DNA of 64,000 nucleotides, taken from contig JAPLNB010000361.1 of NCBI GenBank assembly GCA_026693085.1, positions 62,001 to 126,000 on the forward strand. The letters are read 5' to 3'. The notes beneath the pieces are model-generated. The model was not told the DNA's origin and made no database searches. It worked only from the letters and a program-made list of their open reading frames with translations. The DNA is from Planctomycetota bacterium. GTDB taxonomy: Bacteria > Planctomycetota > Phycisphaerae > Tepidisphaerales > Tepidisphaeraceae. Below, piece by piece: positions 45,288 to 54,553 of this stretch (position 1 is its first letter; each line of letters begins with the position of its first letter). The position numbers and the translations under genes are program-made.

Positions 45288-48266
45288 ATGAAGAGAACTT
45301 TTGTCCAAAGCGCGCTGATGCTTCTGATGCTTCTGGGAACGACTTACGCCCAATATCCGGGCTGGCAGCATTCCGGCTCCATCTACATCCTCACGACGCC
45401 CGAAGGGGCGAATCTGCCGGCATCGGCTTCGGAAGATGGGTTTCCGTTGCTGGTGCGGCTGCACAAGGACTTCTTCGATTTCAGCCAGGCGAAGGCGCAG
45501 GGCGAGGACATCCGTTTTTCCACCAGCGTAGGCGTACCCCTGGCATATCAGATTGAGGAATGGGACGCGGCCGGCGGAGCCGCCAGCATCTGGGTGAGAA
45601 TACCAACCATCAAAGGCAACTCGCGTCAGGAGGTCAAGCTGCACTGGGGGAAAGCCGACGCTGGCAGTGAATCCAGCGGGAAACCGGTATTCAATGAATC
45701 TAACGGATACCTGAGCGTCTGGCATATGAACGATCCGGTGAAGGATGAAGTGGGCACGCTGGAGTCGAAGGATGTGGGCACGACGGCGACTACGGGGGTG
45801 GTCGGGCAGGCGCGGCATTTTGCGGGGAAGCAGGGAGTTTTCGGCGGGGATAAGATTGCCGATTATCCGTCGGGCGCGAGTTCGCACAGCTCGGAAGCGT
45901 GGTTCCGTCCGGAGAAGCCGAATGGCAGAGTCCTCGCTTGGGGCAACGAGCAGGCGCAGGGCAAAGTGGTGATGCATTATCTCAGCCCGCCACACGTGAA
46001 AATGGAATGTTACTTTTCAGGCGCAGATGTTGCAGGCAGCAGCACGATCCCCATGACCCAATGGGTTCACGTGGTCAATACCTATCAGAAGGGCGATTCG
46101 CGAGTCTATGTGAATGGCGTCCTCGACGGAGTCTCGACGACCCCGTCGGCCCCGTTGTCGATCAAGAGTCCGGCGAGAATGTGGATTGGCGGCTGGTATA
46201 GCGTTTACGATTTTGTCGGCGATATCGACGAGGTGCGCATTTCCAAAGTAACCCGCTCGGCGGACTGGATCAGGCTGCAATATGAAAACCAGAATCCGCT
46301 GCAAACCCTGGTCGGTCCAGTGATGCAGCCGGGCAATGAATTCTCGGTTTCACAGACGCAAATAGCCGTGTTGGAGGGGAAGAGCACGACGGTGTCGGCC
46401 AAGGCCGGAGGCGCGCAAAAAATCTATTGGATCCTCAAGAGAGACGGCAAGGAAACTGTTGCCGCCACAGACCGGTACAACTTCACTCTTGATGCCGGCA
46501 GAGTGCTGGGGGATCAATCGCTCACCCTCGAGTTCAAAGCCATCTTTGCCACTGAAACCAGAACCCGGGACATACCCATCACGATCAAAGAAGACATCCC
46601 CGATCCGGTCTGCACCCTAGAAGCTCCGGCAACCTGGGATGGCCGCGAGACGATCGAGGTCGTACCGCAGGTCGCAAATAGGAGCGAAATGCAGGTCAAA
46701 GGTGTGGGCGATCTGAAGTACACCTGGACCGTTTCGGATATCGCGGTCATCAAGGACATCGCGCCCGGAAAACTCATCCTCAAGCGCGCGCAGAACAGCG
46801 GGAAGCTGACGATCACTCTGGCGGTCAACAACGGCGGCGTACAGACCGTTAATACCACCACGATTCTGGTCAATGAACCCCAAGAAGAGGTGTGGGCGGA
46901 GCGGATACCCGCCAAGGATGAGAAGCCGGAGGACAATCAGTTCTATGCCCGTGATGACAGGAATGAAGGCACTCTCTACTACAACGGCACCTTGAACGAA
47001 GCCGCCGACTCCGTCTTCCTGAAGGTGTATGCCGGGGATCAGTTGTACAAGAGCGAAAGCCGGAAATTGCCCGCCGAGAAGGCCTATGCGTTCTCGGTGA
47101 AGCTCAAGCCGGGTCTTGTCAAGTACAAGGCGGAGTTTGGCTCCATGACCGGCGACCGCCAGACGGTGCTGCACACGGCCAGCAATCTGGTCTGCGGCGA
47201 TGCCTACCTCATCAATGGACAATCCAATGCCGACGCGACCGATATTGGGAAAGAGACGTACACTTACAGCAGCGATTGGATTCGCACCTATGGGAGCATG
47301 GCGGGCGGAGGCCCAGACGCGCGGATGAAACGGTGGGGCCATGCGGTCTTTCGTGATAACGGGAGGTTACAGGTTGGATATTGGGGCATGGAACTCGGCA
47401 GGCGACTGGTGGAAAGCCGGCAGATGCCGACATGCATCATCAACGGTGCGGTGGGTGGAAGCAGGATCGATCAACACCAGCGGAACCCGGCAGACCCTGA
47501 GAACGTGGAAACGATTTACGGACGACTGCTATGGCGCGTCAGGCAAGCCAGGCTGGCGCACGGAATCCGGGGCGTATTGTGGCACCAAGGCGAAAACGAC
47601 CAGGGCGCCGATGGTCCCACCGGCCGGTATGGCTGGGAAACTTACCAGCAGTACTTCATCGATATGTCGGCCGCATGGAAACAGGATTACCCGAATATCC
47701 AACACTACTACATCTTCCAGATCTGGCCCAAGTCGTGCTCGATGGGCGTAAACGGATCTGACAATGTGCTCCGGGAGGTGCAACGGACGTTGCCGTCCTG
47801 CTTCTCCAACATGAGCATCATGTCCACCCTCGGCATCAAGCCCCCCGGCTACGCCCATTATCCCGCTGCCGGCTACGCGGAATTCGCGCGATTGATATGC
47901 CCGCTGGTCGAGCGGGACAACCACGGGAAGGTGTTCACCAGGTCCATCACGCCCCCAGACATCAAGAAGGCGTACTTCACCAGCGACAGCAAGGATGAGA
48001 TCGCTTTGGAATTTGACCAACCCATGGCATGGAACAACTCATTGACGAGTCAGTTCTATCTGGATGGGGCGGCGAAGAACGTGATCGGGGGCGCGCTGTC
48101 CGGACACGTGATTACACTGAAGTTGAAGGGGGCCTCTTCGGCACAGAAGATCACTTATCTTGATAGCGCATCGTGGAGTGTTGACAACCTTCTTTACGGA
48201 GAGAACGGCATTGCCGCCCTCACGTTCTATAATGTGCCGATCCTTCCCAGGAAGCCGTTGCCCTGA
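45288..48266 (+). CDS. Secreted DUF2341/LamG protein with C-terminal sialate-O-acetylesterase-like (SGNH) domain
   Basis: 992 residues with signal peptide (MKRTFVQSALMLLMLLGTTYA) and GAGGA 8 nt before the ATG. Residues 20-120 (FPLLVRLHKDFFDFSQAKAQ, GEDIRFSTS, IEEWDAAGGAASIWVRIP) form a DUF2341 domain. Residues 145-345 form a LamG/concanavalin-like domain (GDIDEVRISKVTRSADWIRL). Two Ig-like regions follow. From about residue 645, CGDAYLINGQSNADATD, INGAVGGSRIDQH and GVLWHQGENDQG form the SGNH esterase blocks, with Ser in GQSN. It probably removes acetyl groups from extracellular sugars. Its paralogue lies at 51236-53224. Confidence 0.82.
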   Translation: MKRTFVQSALMLLMLLGTTYAQYPGWQHSGSIYILTTPEGANLPASASEDGFPLLVRLHKDFFDFSQAKAQGEDIRFSTSVGVPLAYQIEEWDAAGGAASIWVRIPTIKGNSRQEVKLHWGKADAGSESSGKPVFNESNGYLSVWHMNDPVKDEVGTLESKDVGTTATTGVVGQARHFAGKQGVFGGDKIADYPSGASSHSSEAWFRPEKPNGRVLAWGNEQAQGKVVMHYLSPPHVKMECYFSGADVAGSSTIPMTQWVHVVNTYQKGDSRVYVNGVLDGVSTTPSAPLSIKSPARMWIGGWYSVYDFVGDIDEVRISKVTRSADWIRLQYENQNPLQTLVGPVMQPGNEFSVSQTQIAVLEGKSTTVSAKAGGAQKIYWILKRDGKETVAATDRYNFTLDAGRVLGDQSLTLEFKAIFATETRTRDIPITIKEDIPDPVCTLEAPATWDGRETIEVVPQVANRSEMQVKGVGDLKYTWTVSDIAVIKDIAPGKLILKRAQNSGKLTITLAVNNGGVQTVNTTTILVNEPQEEVWAERIPAKDEKPEDNQFYARDDRNEGTLYYNGTLNEAADSVFLKVYAGDQLYKSESRKLPAEKAYAFSVKLKPGLVKYKAEFGSMTGDRQTVLHTASNLVCGDAYLINGQSNADATDIGKETYTYSSDWIRTYGSMAGGGPDARMKRWGHAVFRDNGRLQVGYWGMELGRRLVESRQMPTCIINGAVGGSRIDQHQRNPADPENVETIYGRLLWRVRQARLAHGIRGVLWHQGENDQGADGPTGRYGWETYQQYFIDMSAAWKQDYPNIQHYYIFQIWPKSCSMGVNGSDNVLREVQRTLPSCFSNMSIMSTLGIKPPGYAHYPAAGYAEFARLICPLVERDNHGKVFTRSITPPDIKKAYFTSDSKDEIALEFDQPMAWNNSLTSQFYLDGAAKNVIGGALSGHVITLKLKGASSAQKITYLDSASWSVDNLLYGENGIAALTFYNVPILPRKPLP

Positions 48267-48292
48267 TGATGTCCGGCCCAAGGAGAACAAGA

Positions 48293-50731
48293 ATGACAAT
48301 GAAACCTTTCGCACTATGTCTGGCTGCCGTTGTTGCCATCCTGATGGTCGGTGGCCACGTGATGGCCGCCAAGCCGGCGGTTCCCGATCTGACTCAAGGG
48401 GGTCAGAGGGACAGGAATCATGACTGGACGCTTGGCCCGACCGGCGCCAGGGGCTGGATCTGGGGCCGGGATCTGGAGACGACCGACGCACGGCAGATTC
48501 TGATCACCAAGGTGGAGAAAGGCTCGCCGGCGGATGGTCTGCTGGAAACCGGCGACGTGATCCTGGGTGTGAACGGCAAGCCATTCGACAGCGATGCGCG
48601 GAGAGCTTTCGGCCGGGCCATTGCCGCGGCTGAGACTGTGGAGAGCAAGGGCGCTTTGAAGCTCATCCGATGGCGCAAGGGGGCACAGGCAGAGGTGGCC
48701 GTCCAGATCAAAGTGATGGGCAGCTACAGCGATACCGCGCCGTATGACTGCACCAAGTCAAAGCTCATTGTAGAGCAAGCCTGCCGCTACTTGGCCGAGC
48801 AGAATCTCAGCAACGACATCGTCGGCCAAGTCAATGCCCTGGGGATGCTGGCCAGCGGCAGGCCGGAGTTCCTGGAGAAGGTGAAGGCACTGGCCCACAA
48901 GGTCGGCCCAGCCGACCTCAAACTGCAGTTGCGAGTCGGCATGTATGCCTGGGAGTGGGGCTATGCCAATCTGTTTCTGACCGAGTACTACCTGGCGACC
49001 GGGGACGCGTATGTGCTGCCCGCCATCCGCGAATATTCCCGGACGATGGCCATCGGTCAGAGCGCCGTCGGCACGTGGGGCCACGGGATGGCGCTGCCTG
49101 CCGATGACGGCAGGCTCGGCGGATATGGCGCGATCAACTCGGCCGGGGAGGCCTGCTGGTTGTCGATGGTGCTGGCGCAGAAATGCGGCGTGAACGACAC
49201 GGACGTGAACCGAGCGGTCGGCATGTCGCGGAGGTTCTTCCGGTTCTACGTCGGCAAAGGAAGCATCCCCTATGGCGATCATCCGCCGTTCTGGGATCTG
49301 CACGACAATAACGGGAAAAACTCCTTTGCGACCGTGGCGTTTGATCTGCTGGGCGACCGGGAAGCCACCCGATTCTTCTCACGGATGAGCACGGCGTCAT
49401 ACTCCGAGCGGGAATACGGCCATACCGGCAACTACTTCAGCTACTTGTGGGGACCGCTGGGGGTGAACCGGGCCGGCGCCAAGGCGGTGGCCGCTTATCT
49501 GAAAGAGCAGCGGTGGTACTACGACCTGGCCAGGCGGTGGGATGGCAGCTTTGTGTACCAAGGCGGTGCGGCCGCTGATGATTCGTACGATGGCTGGGAT
49601 ATGACGGGCGTCTTCGCGCTGGCGTATGCGCTGCCCATGCAGAAGCTGTACATCACTGGCAAAGGAGTGAATAGCGCAAATGAGCTTGTCGGCAAGGATC
49701 TGCTGGCGGTGATGGAGGACGGCCGGGATTTCAGCAACTGGCGTCACAAGGATTGCTACGATGGCAGGAGCGAGGAGGAACTGTTGACTTGCCTGGGTAG
49801 TTGGTCGCCGGTGGTGCGATACCGGGCGGCGGAGGCGTTGTCGAGGAAGAAGGGAAACTTCGTCGGCCAGCTTGTGAAAATGCTGGGCAGCGACAACCTG
49901 AATGCCCGCTATGGGGCATGCCAGGCGCTGGAATACTTGAGAGATCGCGCCACGCCCGCCACGGATGAACTGACAAAGCTGCTGGCGCAAAGCGACCCGT
50001 GGTTGCGCATTCGGGCGAGTTATGCGCTGGCGGGCATCGGCCAGCCGGCTCGCGGCGCGGCGCCCGATATGCTCAAGCTGTCGCTGGTTGAGGACAAGAG
50101 CGATCCCCGGGAGATGATGCGTCGGTATCTCTGTCTGTCGCTGTTCCTCGGCGGATACGCGGACAACGCTCCCCGGCGGGGGCTGCTGGCCGATTCGCTG
50201 GATGGCATTGACCGGCAACTGCTCATTCCGGCGATCAAGCGGATGCTCATGGCAGAGGATGGCCTTTCGCGATCGCAGCTTGTTTCTGTTTATCGCAAGT
50301 TGAGTAACGAGGAACTCGACCAGCTTTGGCCCGACATCATTCGCGCTGCCGAGAAGCCGGCCCCCAGCGGAGAGATGTTTTCCGATGGCATCCGCCTCGC
50401 CGGCCTGGAATTGCTGGCCAAGCACCACATCAAGGAAGGAATGCGGGTCTGCCTGGGGTACGCCAGAAGTCAGAACCCATGGGCCAGCGAGAGCCGCATG
50501 TGGGAGATCATGAAGGCGCTGAAGAGCTACGGCGCCGCGGCGAAGCCTCTGCTGCCGGAGCTGAGGGAGTTGGCGACAGCCTGCAGGAACGAGCGCGATT
50601 TCCCGGACGACTGCAAGAAGAAAAAGACGGCGGCGGTGGAAGATGCGATCAAGGCGATTCAAGCGGCGACAGAGCAGCCCACGTTGCGCAACATCGCGCC
50701 GCTGATGTCCAAGGACAAGAATGTGAACTGA
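48293..50731 (+). CDS. Secreted PDZ + DUF6288-like + HEAT-repeat protein
   Basis: 812 residues from ATG 48293, chosen for AAGGAG 8 nt upstream. Signal peptide MTMKPFALCLAAVVAILMVG is followed by a PDZ-like region (ILITKVEKGSPADGLLETGD, VILGVNGKPFD). Residues 150-480 form a helical toroid (GYANLFLTEYYLATGDAYVL, GAINSAGEACWLSMVLAQKC) as in DUF6288 proteins. HEAT-type repeats occupy about 500-720 (VVRYRAAEALSRKKG, ARYGACQALEYLRDRA, LRIRASYALAGIGQPARGAA). No catalytic residues are recognised. It overlaps the preceding gene's operon and is followed by the GH127 fragment after 11 nt. Confidence 0.78.
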   Translation: MTMKPFALCLAAVVAILMVGGHVMAAKPAVPDLTQGGQRDRNHDWTLGPTGARGWIWGRDLETTDARQILITKVEKGSPADGLLETGDVILGVNGKPFDSDARRAFGRAIAAAETVESKGALKLIRWRKGAQAEVAVQIKVMGSYSDTAPYDCTKSKLIVEQACRYLAEQNLSNDIVGQVNALGMLASGRPEFLEKVKALAHKVGPADLKLQLRVGMYAWEWGYANLFLTEYYLATGDAYVLPAIREYSRTMAIGQSAVGTWGHGMALPADDGRLGGYGAINSAGEACWLSMVLAQKCGVNDTDVNRAVGMSRRFFRFYVGKGSIPYGDHPPFWDLHDNNGKNSFATVAFDLLGDREATRFFSRMSTASYSEREYGHTGNYFSYLWGPLGVNRAGAKAVAAYLKEQRWYYDLARRWDGSFVYQGGAAADDSYDGWDMTGVFALAYALPMQKLYITGKGVNSANELVGKDLLAVMEDGRDFSNWRHKDCYDGRSEEELLTCLGSWSPVVRYRAAEALSRKKGNFVGQLVKMLGSDNLNARYGACQALEYLRDRATPATDELTKLLAQSDPWLRIRASYALAGIGQPARGAAPDMLKLSLVEDKSDPREMMRRYLCLSLFLGGYADNAPRRGLLADSLDGIDRQLLIPAIKRMLMAEDGLSRSQLVSVYRKLSNEELDQLWPDIIRAAEKPAPSGEMFSDGIRLAGLELLAKHHIKEGMRVCLGYARSQNPWASESRMWEIMKALKSYGAAAKPLLPELRELATACRNERDFPDDCKKKKTAAVEDAIKAIQAATEQPTLRNIAPLMSKDKNVN

Positions 50732-50742
50732 CGGGAGCCCTC

Positions 50743-51231
50743 ATGGAATCGCGCACCAGGAGAACTTCTGCGTATGCAGTGCATGTACAGCGTCGGATTG
50801 TTCGACAATGTGTTGTTTGTGTCCTCTGCTTCCTGGGCGCCGTTGCATGGGCCGATGTGCCGCTGATGCGCGGTCTGGAAGAAGTGGATCACGCGCAGGT
50901 GGAACTGCGCGGTGGGTTCTGGGGTCCGCGTTTGAGAACCCATCACGAGGTCACTGTCCCCCACGCGCTGAACTGCCTGGAGAAGGACGGACACCTCACC
51001 AACTTCGACAAGGCCGCGCGGGTACTCGACGGCCCGCTTCGGGGCCACCACACTTTCGACTCGGATTTGCATAAGACCCTGGAAGGCGCGGTGTACTCCC
51101 TGCGACACTACAACGACGGTTCATTACGCCAACGCGTCGAAGGCATTCTCGATCGTGTCCTGGCCGCTCAACAGAAGGACGGGTTTCTGATCTTCTGTTG
51201 GGTTGTCGAACTGAGACGCTTGAGGTTATAG
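50743..51231 (+). pseudogene. 5' fragment of a GH127 (DUF1680) glycosidase
   Basis: 162 codons from ATG 50743 with GGGAG 6 nt upstream. After a signal-like segment (CVVCVLCFLGAVAWA) comes VELRGGFWGPRLRTHHEVTV, PHALNCLEKDGHLTNFDKAA and DSDLHKTLEGAVYSLRHYND. This is the N-terminal start of GH127/DUF1680 beta-L-arabinofuranosidase-like enzymes, which are normally 600-800 residues long. Homology stops after LAAQQKDGFLI, then FCWVVELRRLRL and stop. The (alpha/alpha) barrel and catalytic Cys/Glu are missing, so the product is not active. The next gene starts 4 nt later, suggesting a deletion joined the two. Confidence 0.75.
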
Positions 51232-51235
51232 GAAA

Positions 51236-53224
51236 ATGAACAAGAAACTGATCCTACTCGCCAGCGCTTTGCTCGCTGGCTTCGCGCATCAGGCCTTTGC
51301 CCAGTATCCCGGTTGGCAGCATGAAGGCTCCATATTCATTCTCACAACGCCCGAGGGGGCGAACTTGCCGGCGACGGCGTTGGAACACAACTTCCCGTTG
51401 TTGGTGCGCTTGAACAAAGGAGTTTTCGATTTTAGCCATGCCAAGCCGAATGGCGATGACATCCGCTTTTCCGAAAAGGGCAAAGCCCTGGCCTATCAGG
51501 TGGAGGAGTGGGACGCGGCGAACGGCGCCGCCAGCATCTGGGTGCGCATCCCGGTTATCAAGGGCAATGCGCGCCAGGGAATCAAATTGCATTGGGGCAG
51601 GGCCGATGCCGTCAGCGAATCTAACGGGTCCGCGGTCTTCAATCCCGACAATGGCTATGCCACGGTCATGCACATGGACGAGGCACTGAAGGATGAACTC
51701 GACACGCTTACGCCGAAGGATGCGGGGTCGGCCACGGCGGGTGGGATAGTCGGCGAGGGCCGGCATTTCATACCGGGCAAGGGGATCAATGGCGGCGATC
51801 ACGTCACCAACTATCCCTACAGCGACAACCCGTTCACGTCCGAAGCCTGGGTCCGAGCAGAAGCCCCCGGGGCGCCGATCTTTGGCTGGGGGAGGTATGC
51901 CACGCGGCTCAACGGCAAGACCGGGGATGGCAATGAGGTGGTGCTTTATGTGGGATCACCGCCGCGTCTTTCCTGGGCTTCCGATGGTCCTGGTGGTGCT
52001 ACCGCCGGCACAGCGCCCGTTATGAGGCAGTGGAATCATGTGGCTGCGACGTATTCAAATGGGACCAGCCAGATCTATGTGAATGGCAAGCTCGATGGAA
52101 GCAATTATCATCGCGCTGCGATGTCCATGGTGCGAGATGTCTGTATGACCATTGGCGGAATGCGGGGTAGTTACGAGTTCGCCGGCGACATCGACGAAGT
52201 GCGCGTCTCGCGGGTTGCGCGCTCCGCCGACTGGATCAAGCTGGAATACGAAAACCAGAAAGCCCTGCAAACCCTGGTCGGCACCTTGGTGCAGCCGGGC
52301 AATGCCTTTTCGGCCTCGCCGACGGAGATCAAGGTTGCTGAGGGCAAGAGTGCGACCGTCACGGCTCAGGCCGGGGGCGCCGAGAAGGTTTATTGGATTC
52401 TCAAGCGAGATGGCGCGGATGCCATCGTCGCCGTGGACCAGTATTCGTACACCCTCGATGCCGGCCGGGTGGTGGCTGATACAGCGTTTGTTCTCCAGTT
52501 CAAGGCGATTTGCGCCAATGAGGTCAAGATCCGGAACATTCCCGTGACGATCAAGGAGGAGATTCCCGAACCGGTGTTTACCCTGAGAGCGCCCGCAGCC
52601 TGGAATGGCCGGGACACCATTGAAGTTGTGCCTGCGATCAGCAATCTCACCGCGATGAAGGCCAAAGGCGCGGGAGCATTGAATTATAAGTGGCTCGTCT
52701 CCGGTGGCGCCGTGATCAAAGAAGCGGTCACCGGCAAACTGATGCTCAAGCGATCGCAATGCGGCGGCAAGATTACCGTCAAGTTGGCGATCAATAACGG
52801 CGGCGCGGATTTTGCCGCCACGACGTCGATTGTGGTGACTGAGCCGAAGAGTGATCCTTGGGTCCAGAGGACTCCCGGGAAGGACGAGAAACCCGAGGAT
52901 AATCAGTTCTATGCCCGCGACAACAGGAACGAGGGCACGCTTTATTACAACGGAACGCTGGACCGAGCCGCCGACTCCGTGTTTCTCAGAGTTCTTGCGG
53001 ACGACAAGATCTTCAAGGCCGAACGCCAACAACTCACCCCCGACAGAGCCTATGCGTTTGCGGTCAAGCTCAAGCCGGGTTTGATCAAGTACAAAGTGGA
53101 GTTCGGAACCAAGTCCGGCGGCACTGAAACGGTATTGAACACCGTTGCGCCCCCACGCCAACCGCCGACGCCACCGCGACTTACGAAAACGCCACGAAAA
53201 AAGTGTCACCTCCTGTGTCAGTAG
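51236..53224 (+). CDS. Paralogue of the DUF2341/LamG protein, truncated at the mobile-element edge
   Basis: 662 codons with TAGGAAA before the ATG and a signal peptide (LILLASALLAGFAHQAFAQ). It is collinear with the first 640 residues of the 45288-48266 protein (YPGWQHEGSIFILTTPEGAN, FAGDIDEVRVSRVARSADWI, PEDNQFYARDNRNEGTLYYN). At VEFGTKSGGTETVLNTV the homology ends, where the paralogue goes on into its SGNH esterase domain. The last 24 residues (PPRQPPTPPRLTKTPRKKC and on) are read out of frame from integrase-tail DNA. The esterase domain is therefore lost, probably through insertion and deletion. Confidence 0.8.
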   Translation: MNKKLILLASALLAGFAHQAFAQYPGWQHEGSIFILTTPEGANLPATALEHNFPLLVRLNKGVFDFSHAKPNGDDIRFSEKGKALAYQVEEWDAANGAASIWVRIPVIKGNARQGIKLHWGRADAVSESNGSAVFNPDNGYATVMHMDEALKDELDTLTPKDAGSATAGGIVGEGRHFIPGKGINGGDHVTNYPYSDNPFTSEAWVRAEAPGAPIFGWGRYATRLNGKTGDGNEVVLYVGSPPRLSWASDGPGGATAGTAPVMRQWNHVAATYSNGTSQIYVNGKLDGSNYHRAAMSMVRDVCMTIGGMRGSYEFAGDIDEVRVSRVARSADWIKLEYENQKALQTLVGTLVQPGNAFSASPTEIKVAEGKSATVTAQAGGAEKVYWILKRDGADAIVAVDQYSYTLDAGRVVADTAFVLQFKAICANEVKIRNIPVTIKEEIPEPVFTLRAPAAWNGRDTIEVVPAISNLTAMKAKGAGALNYKWLVSGGAVIKEAVTGKLMLKRSQCGGKITVKLAINNGGADFAATTSIVVTEPKSDPWVQRTPGKDEKPEDNQFYARDNRNEGTLYYNGTLDRAADSVFLRVLADDKIFKAERQQLTPDRAYAFAVKLKPGLIKYKVEFGTKSGGTETVLNTVAPPRQPPTPPRLTKTPRKKCHLLCQ

Positions 53225-53415
53225 CATCGCGCACTTCACCCCTGCCCACCCCCACCAACAACCCCCGACAGTTACCTAATTCGGTAGGCCGTGGGGGTGG
53301 GGAGGCTGCCCCTGTCGATGCCGACTTGGCGGACGCGGTGAGGGCATGGCTGAAGCTGTCACCGGCAAAGCGAGAAGTATTTTTGATCCTGATCCGTGGG
53401 GGTGGTAAAATCTGA
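53155..53415 (+). pseudogene. Tyrosine-integrase C-terminal tail remnant
   Basis: A frame overlapping the end of the LamG gene reads ADATATYENATKKVSPPVSV, then a Pro/Thr linker (SPLPTPTNNPRQLP) and ends DLADAVRAWLKLSPAKREVF, a helix typical of the end of planctomycete integrases. There is no catalytic part. The V-S-P-P-V-S portion lies exactly on the left 22-bp repeat and is in the same reading phase as in the right-end integrase. The part after the repeat is most simply the original tail of the element's own integrase; the part before it belongs to the target. Confidence 0.6.
53203..53224 (+). repeat. Left attachment-like repeat (attL)
   Basis: 22-bp sequence beginning GTGTCACC, with T at position 9, then CCTGTGTCA, G and TAG. 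It differs from the right copy only at positions 9 and 19. It contains two internal GTGTCA units 12 bp apart, as in core sites flanked by recombinase half-sites. It encodes V-S-P-P-V-S in the integrase-tail frame. Confidence 0.75.
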
Positions 53416-53454
53416 ACACGGGCGGGCGAGGGTTGCTCCTCGCTAAATGGCTTG

Positions 53455-53492
53455 ATCCGGCCGTGGTCTACTCACCGTCTTCCACGGCGGAT
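53455..53492 (+). promoter_or_regulatory. Hairpin near the left end of the element
   Basis: Arms ATCCGGCCGTGG (53455-53466) and CCACGGCGGAT (53482-53492) pair over 11 bp with one bulged G; loop 15 nt. There is no T-run after it. It sits between the integrase-tail stop and the first element gene, so it could be a terminator of a Rho-independent-poor type, an operator or a recombination accessory site. Confidence 0.5.
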
Positions 53493-53521
53493 CTGGCCTG
53501 CCCAATAGAAAGACGGTGCAA

Positions 53522-54196
53522 ATGAAACGCGACAACCAACAGGTGGACGGGGCGGCCGAACAATTCAGAAGCTTTGCAAGGCATATTCACGATGCAGAAA
53601 AACGAATAGCCCCGTGCAACCAACCGCCACCGCTGGGCTACTTCACTTTTGATAAAGTACGGGCAATGGCCGGCCGGATATTCCTTGAGGCTATGCGGTT
53701 GGGCATTCTAAACGACCCCGAACACACACTGCTTCGCCTTGATCTGGAAGACGTGCAAAAACACGAACTCGCGGGCGGGCCGGACGCTGTTCCGCAAACA
53801 GTCTGCGTAAAGGCGGCGGAGTATCTCATCGCGCGATCAAGCGGCGGGCAATCAAGCGGGGCGTCTCAGCTTTTTACCCTCTGCGGACTCAAAGGCCACT
53901 TCGACGAAGTGACGAGATTGGCGTGTGTTGCCATCGCCGAGTTTCTGGACGAAGCAGCCGCAAAGACACAGGGAAATAAGCCCGCTGTGGGCGAGGGGAA
54001 AGCGTCCCCTTGCCAAATCCGAGCGCTACAGCAGTACCAGGACGCGATAGCGACCGACCCCCGCTTGCAGCGGAAGGATTGCCAGACGGTGTACAAATCC
54101 GTCGAGGCCCGCGTTAAATCATTCGGGAATCCGAATGACCTGCCCGACTTCAACACTTGGACTCGATACGTCCGTGCCGCGCGGAAGAAACTTTAG
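53522..54196 (+). CDS. Element protein of unknown function
   Basis: 224 residues from ATG 53522 (GTG 53516 is also in frame). Mostly helical, with patches FTFDKVRAMAGRIFLEAMRL and LQQYQDAIATDPRLQRKDCQ and TVYKSVEARVKSF. The last part resembles a helical DNA-binding tail but no clear HTH is recognised. First gene of the element; its stop is followed by structured regulatory DNA. Confidence 0.65.
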   Translation: MKRDNQQVDGAAEQFRSFARHIHDAEKRIAPCNQPPPLGYFTFDKVRAMAGRIFLEAMRLGILNDPEHTLLRLDLEDVQKHELAGGPDAVPQTVCVKAAEYLIARSSGGQSSGASQLFTLCGLKGHFDEVTRLACVAIAEFLDEAAAKTQGNKPAVGEGKASPCQIRALQQYQDAIATDPRLQRKDCQTVYKSVEARVKSFGNPNDLPDFNTWTRYVRAARKKL

Positions 54197-54213
54197 AGCG
54201 CGGACAAAAACGG

Positions 54214-54242
54214 ATAACCAAGCGGATATCCGTTCTGGTTAT
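54214..54242 (+). promoter_or_regulatory. Nested inverted repeats upstream of the HTH gene
   Basis: Outer arms ATAACCA (54214-54220) and TGGTTAT (54236-54242) enclose the perfect palindrome CGGATATCCG (54223-54232). AACGGATA and TATCCGTT also pair as an alternative stem. Such dyads are typical operators of small HTH regulators, or could terminate the preceding transcript. Confidence 0.6.
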
Positions 54243-54275
54243 TTCCCCAGAAAAAGCACGTCTTTTCATACTATC

Positions 54276-54341
54276 CGGTCTCTCCGTTCCCGTAAGGGTA
54301 GGCGGCCGCCACGTTGGTGGTCACCACAACCGGAGAGACCG
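54276..54341 (+). promoter_or_regulatory. Inverted repeat masking a ribosome binding site
   Basis: Perfect 11-bp arms CGGTCTCTCCG (54276-54286) and CGGAGAGACCG (54331-54341) enclose 44 nt that include the palindrome GGCGGCCGCC and a GTTGGTGGTCACCACAAC dyad. The right arm contains the GGAG Shine-Dalgarno of the ATG at 54344, so folding would hide it. This suggests translational control or protein-bound operator control of the HTH gene. Confidence 0.65.
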
Positions 54342-54343
54342 AA

Positions 54344-54553
54344 ATGTTGTACTTGTCCGTCTCAGACGTTGCTCGTCAAATCGGAGCGAACCCCCGCGAC
54401 ATCTCGGATCTTTTCTACCGCCGAGAGCTGCGCGACGATCTGTGCCCGATCATTGGCCGTCAGCGACTCATTCCACCCGATTACGTTCCGATGATCCGCA
54501 TGGCGTTGAAGCGGAACGGCCGGCCAGTGGGGACGGAGGTGGGCTGTGGGTGA
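54344..54553 (+). CDS. Small HTH (MerR/excisionase-like) protein
   Basis: 69 residues from ATG 54344. LSVSDVARQIGANPRDISDL and FYRRELRDDLCPIIGRQRLI show the winged-helix pattern of excisionase/MerR-type small proteins. It precedes a second HTH protein with an 8-nt overlap, so both are probably coexpressed. Likely roles are excisionase or element regulator. Confidence 0.72.
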   Translation: MLYLSVSDVARQIGANPRDISDLFYRRELRDDLCPIIGRQRLIPPDYVPMIRMALKRNGRPVGTEVGCG

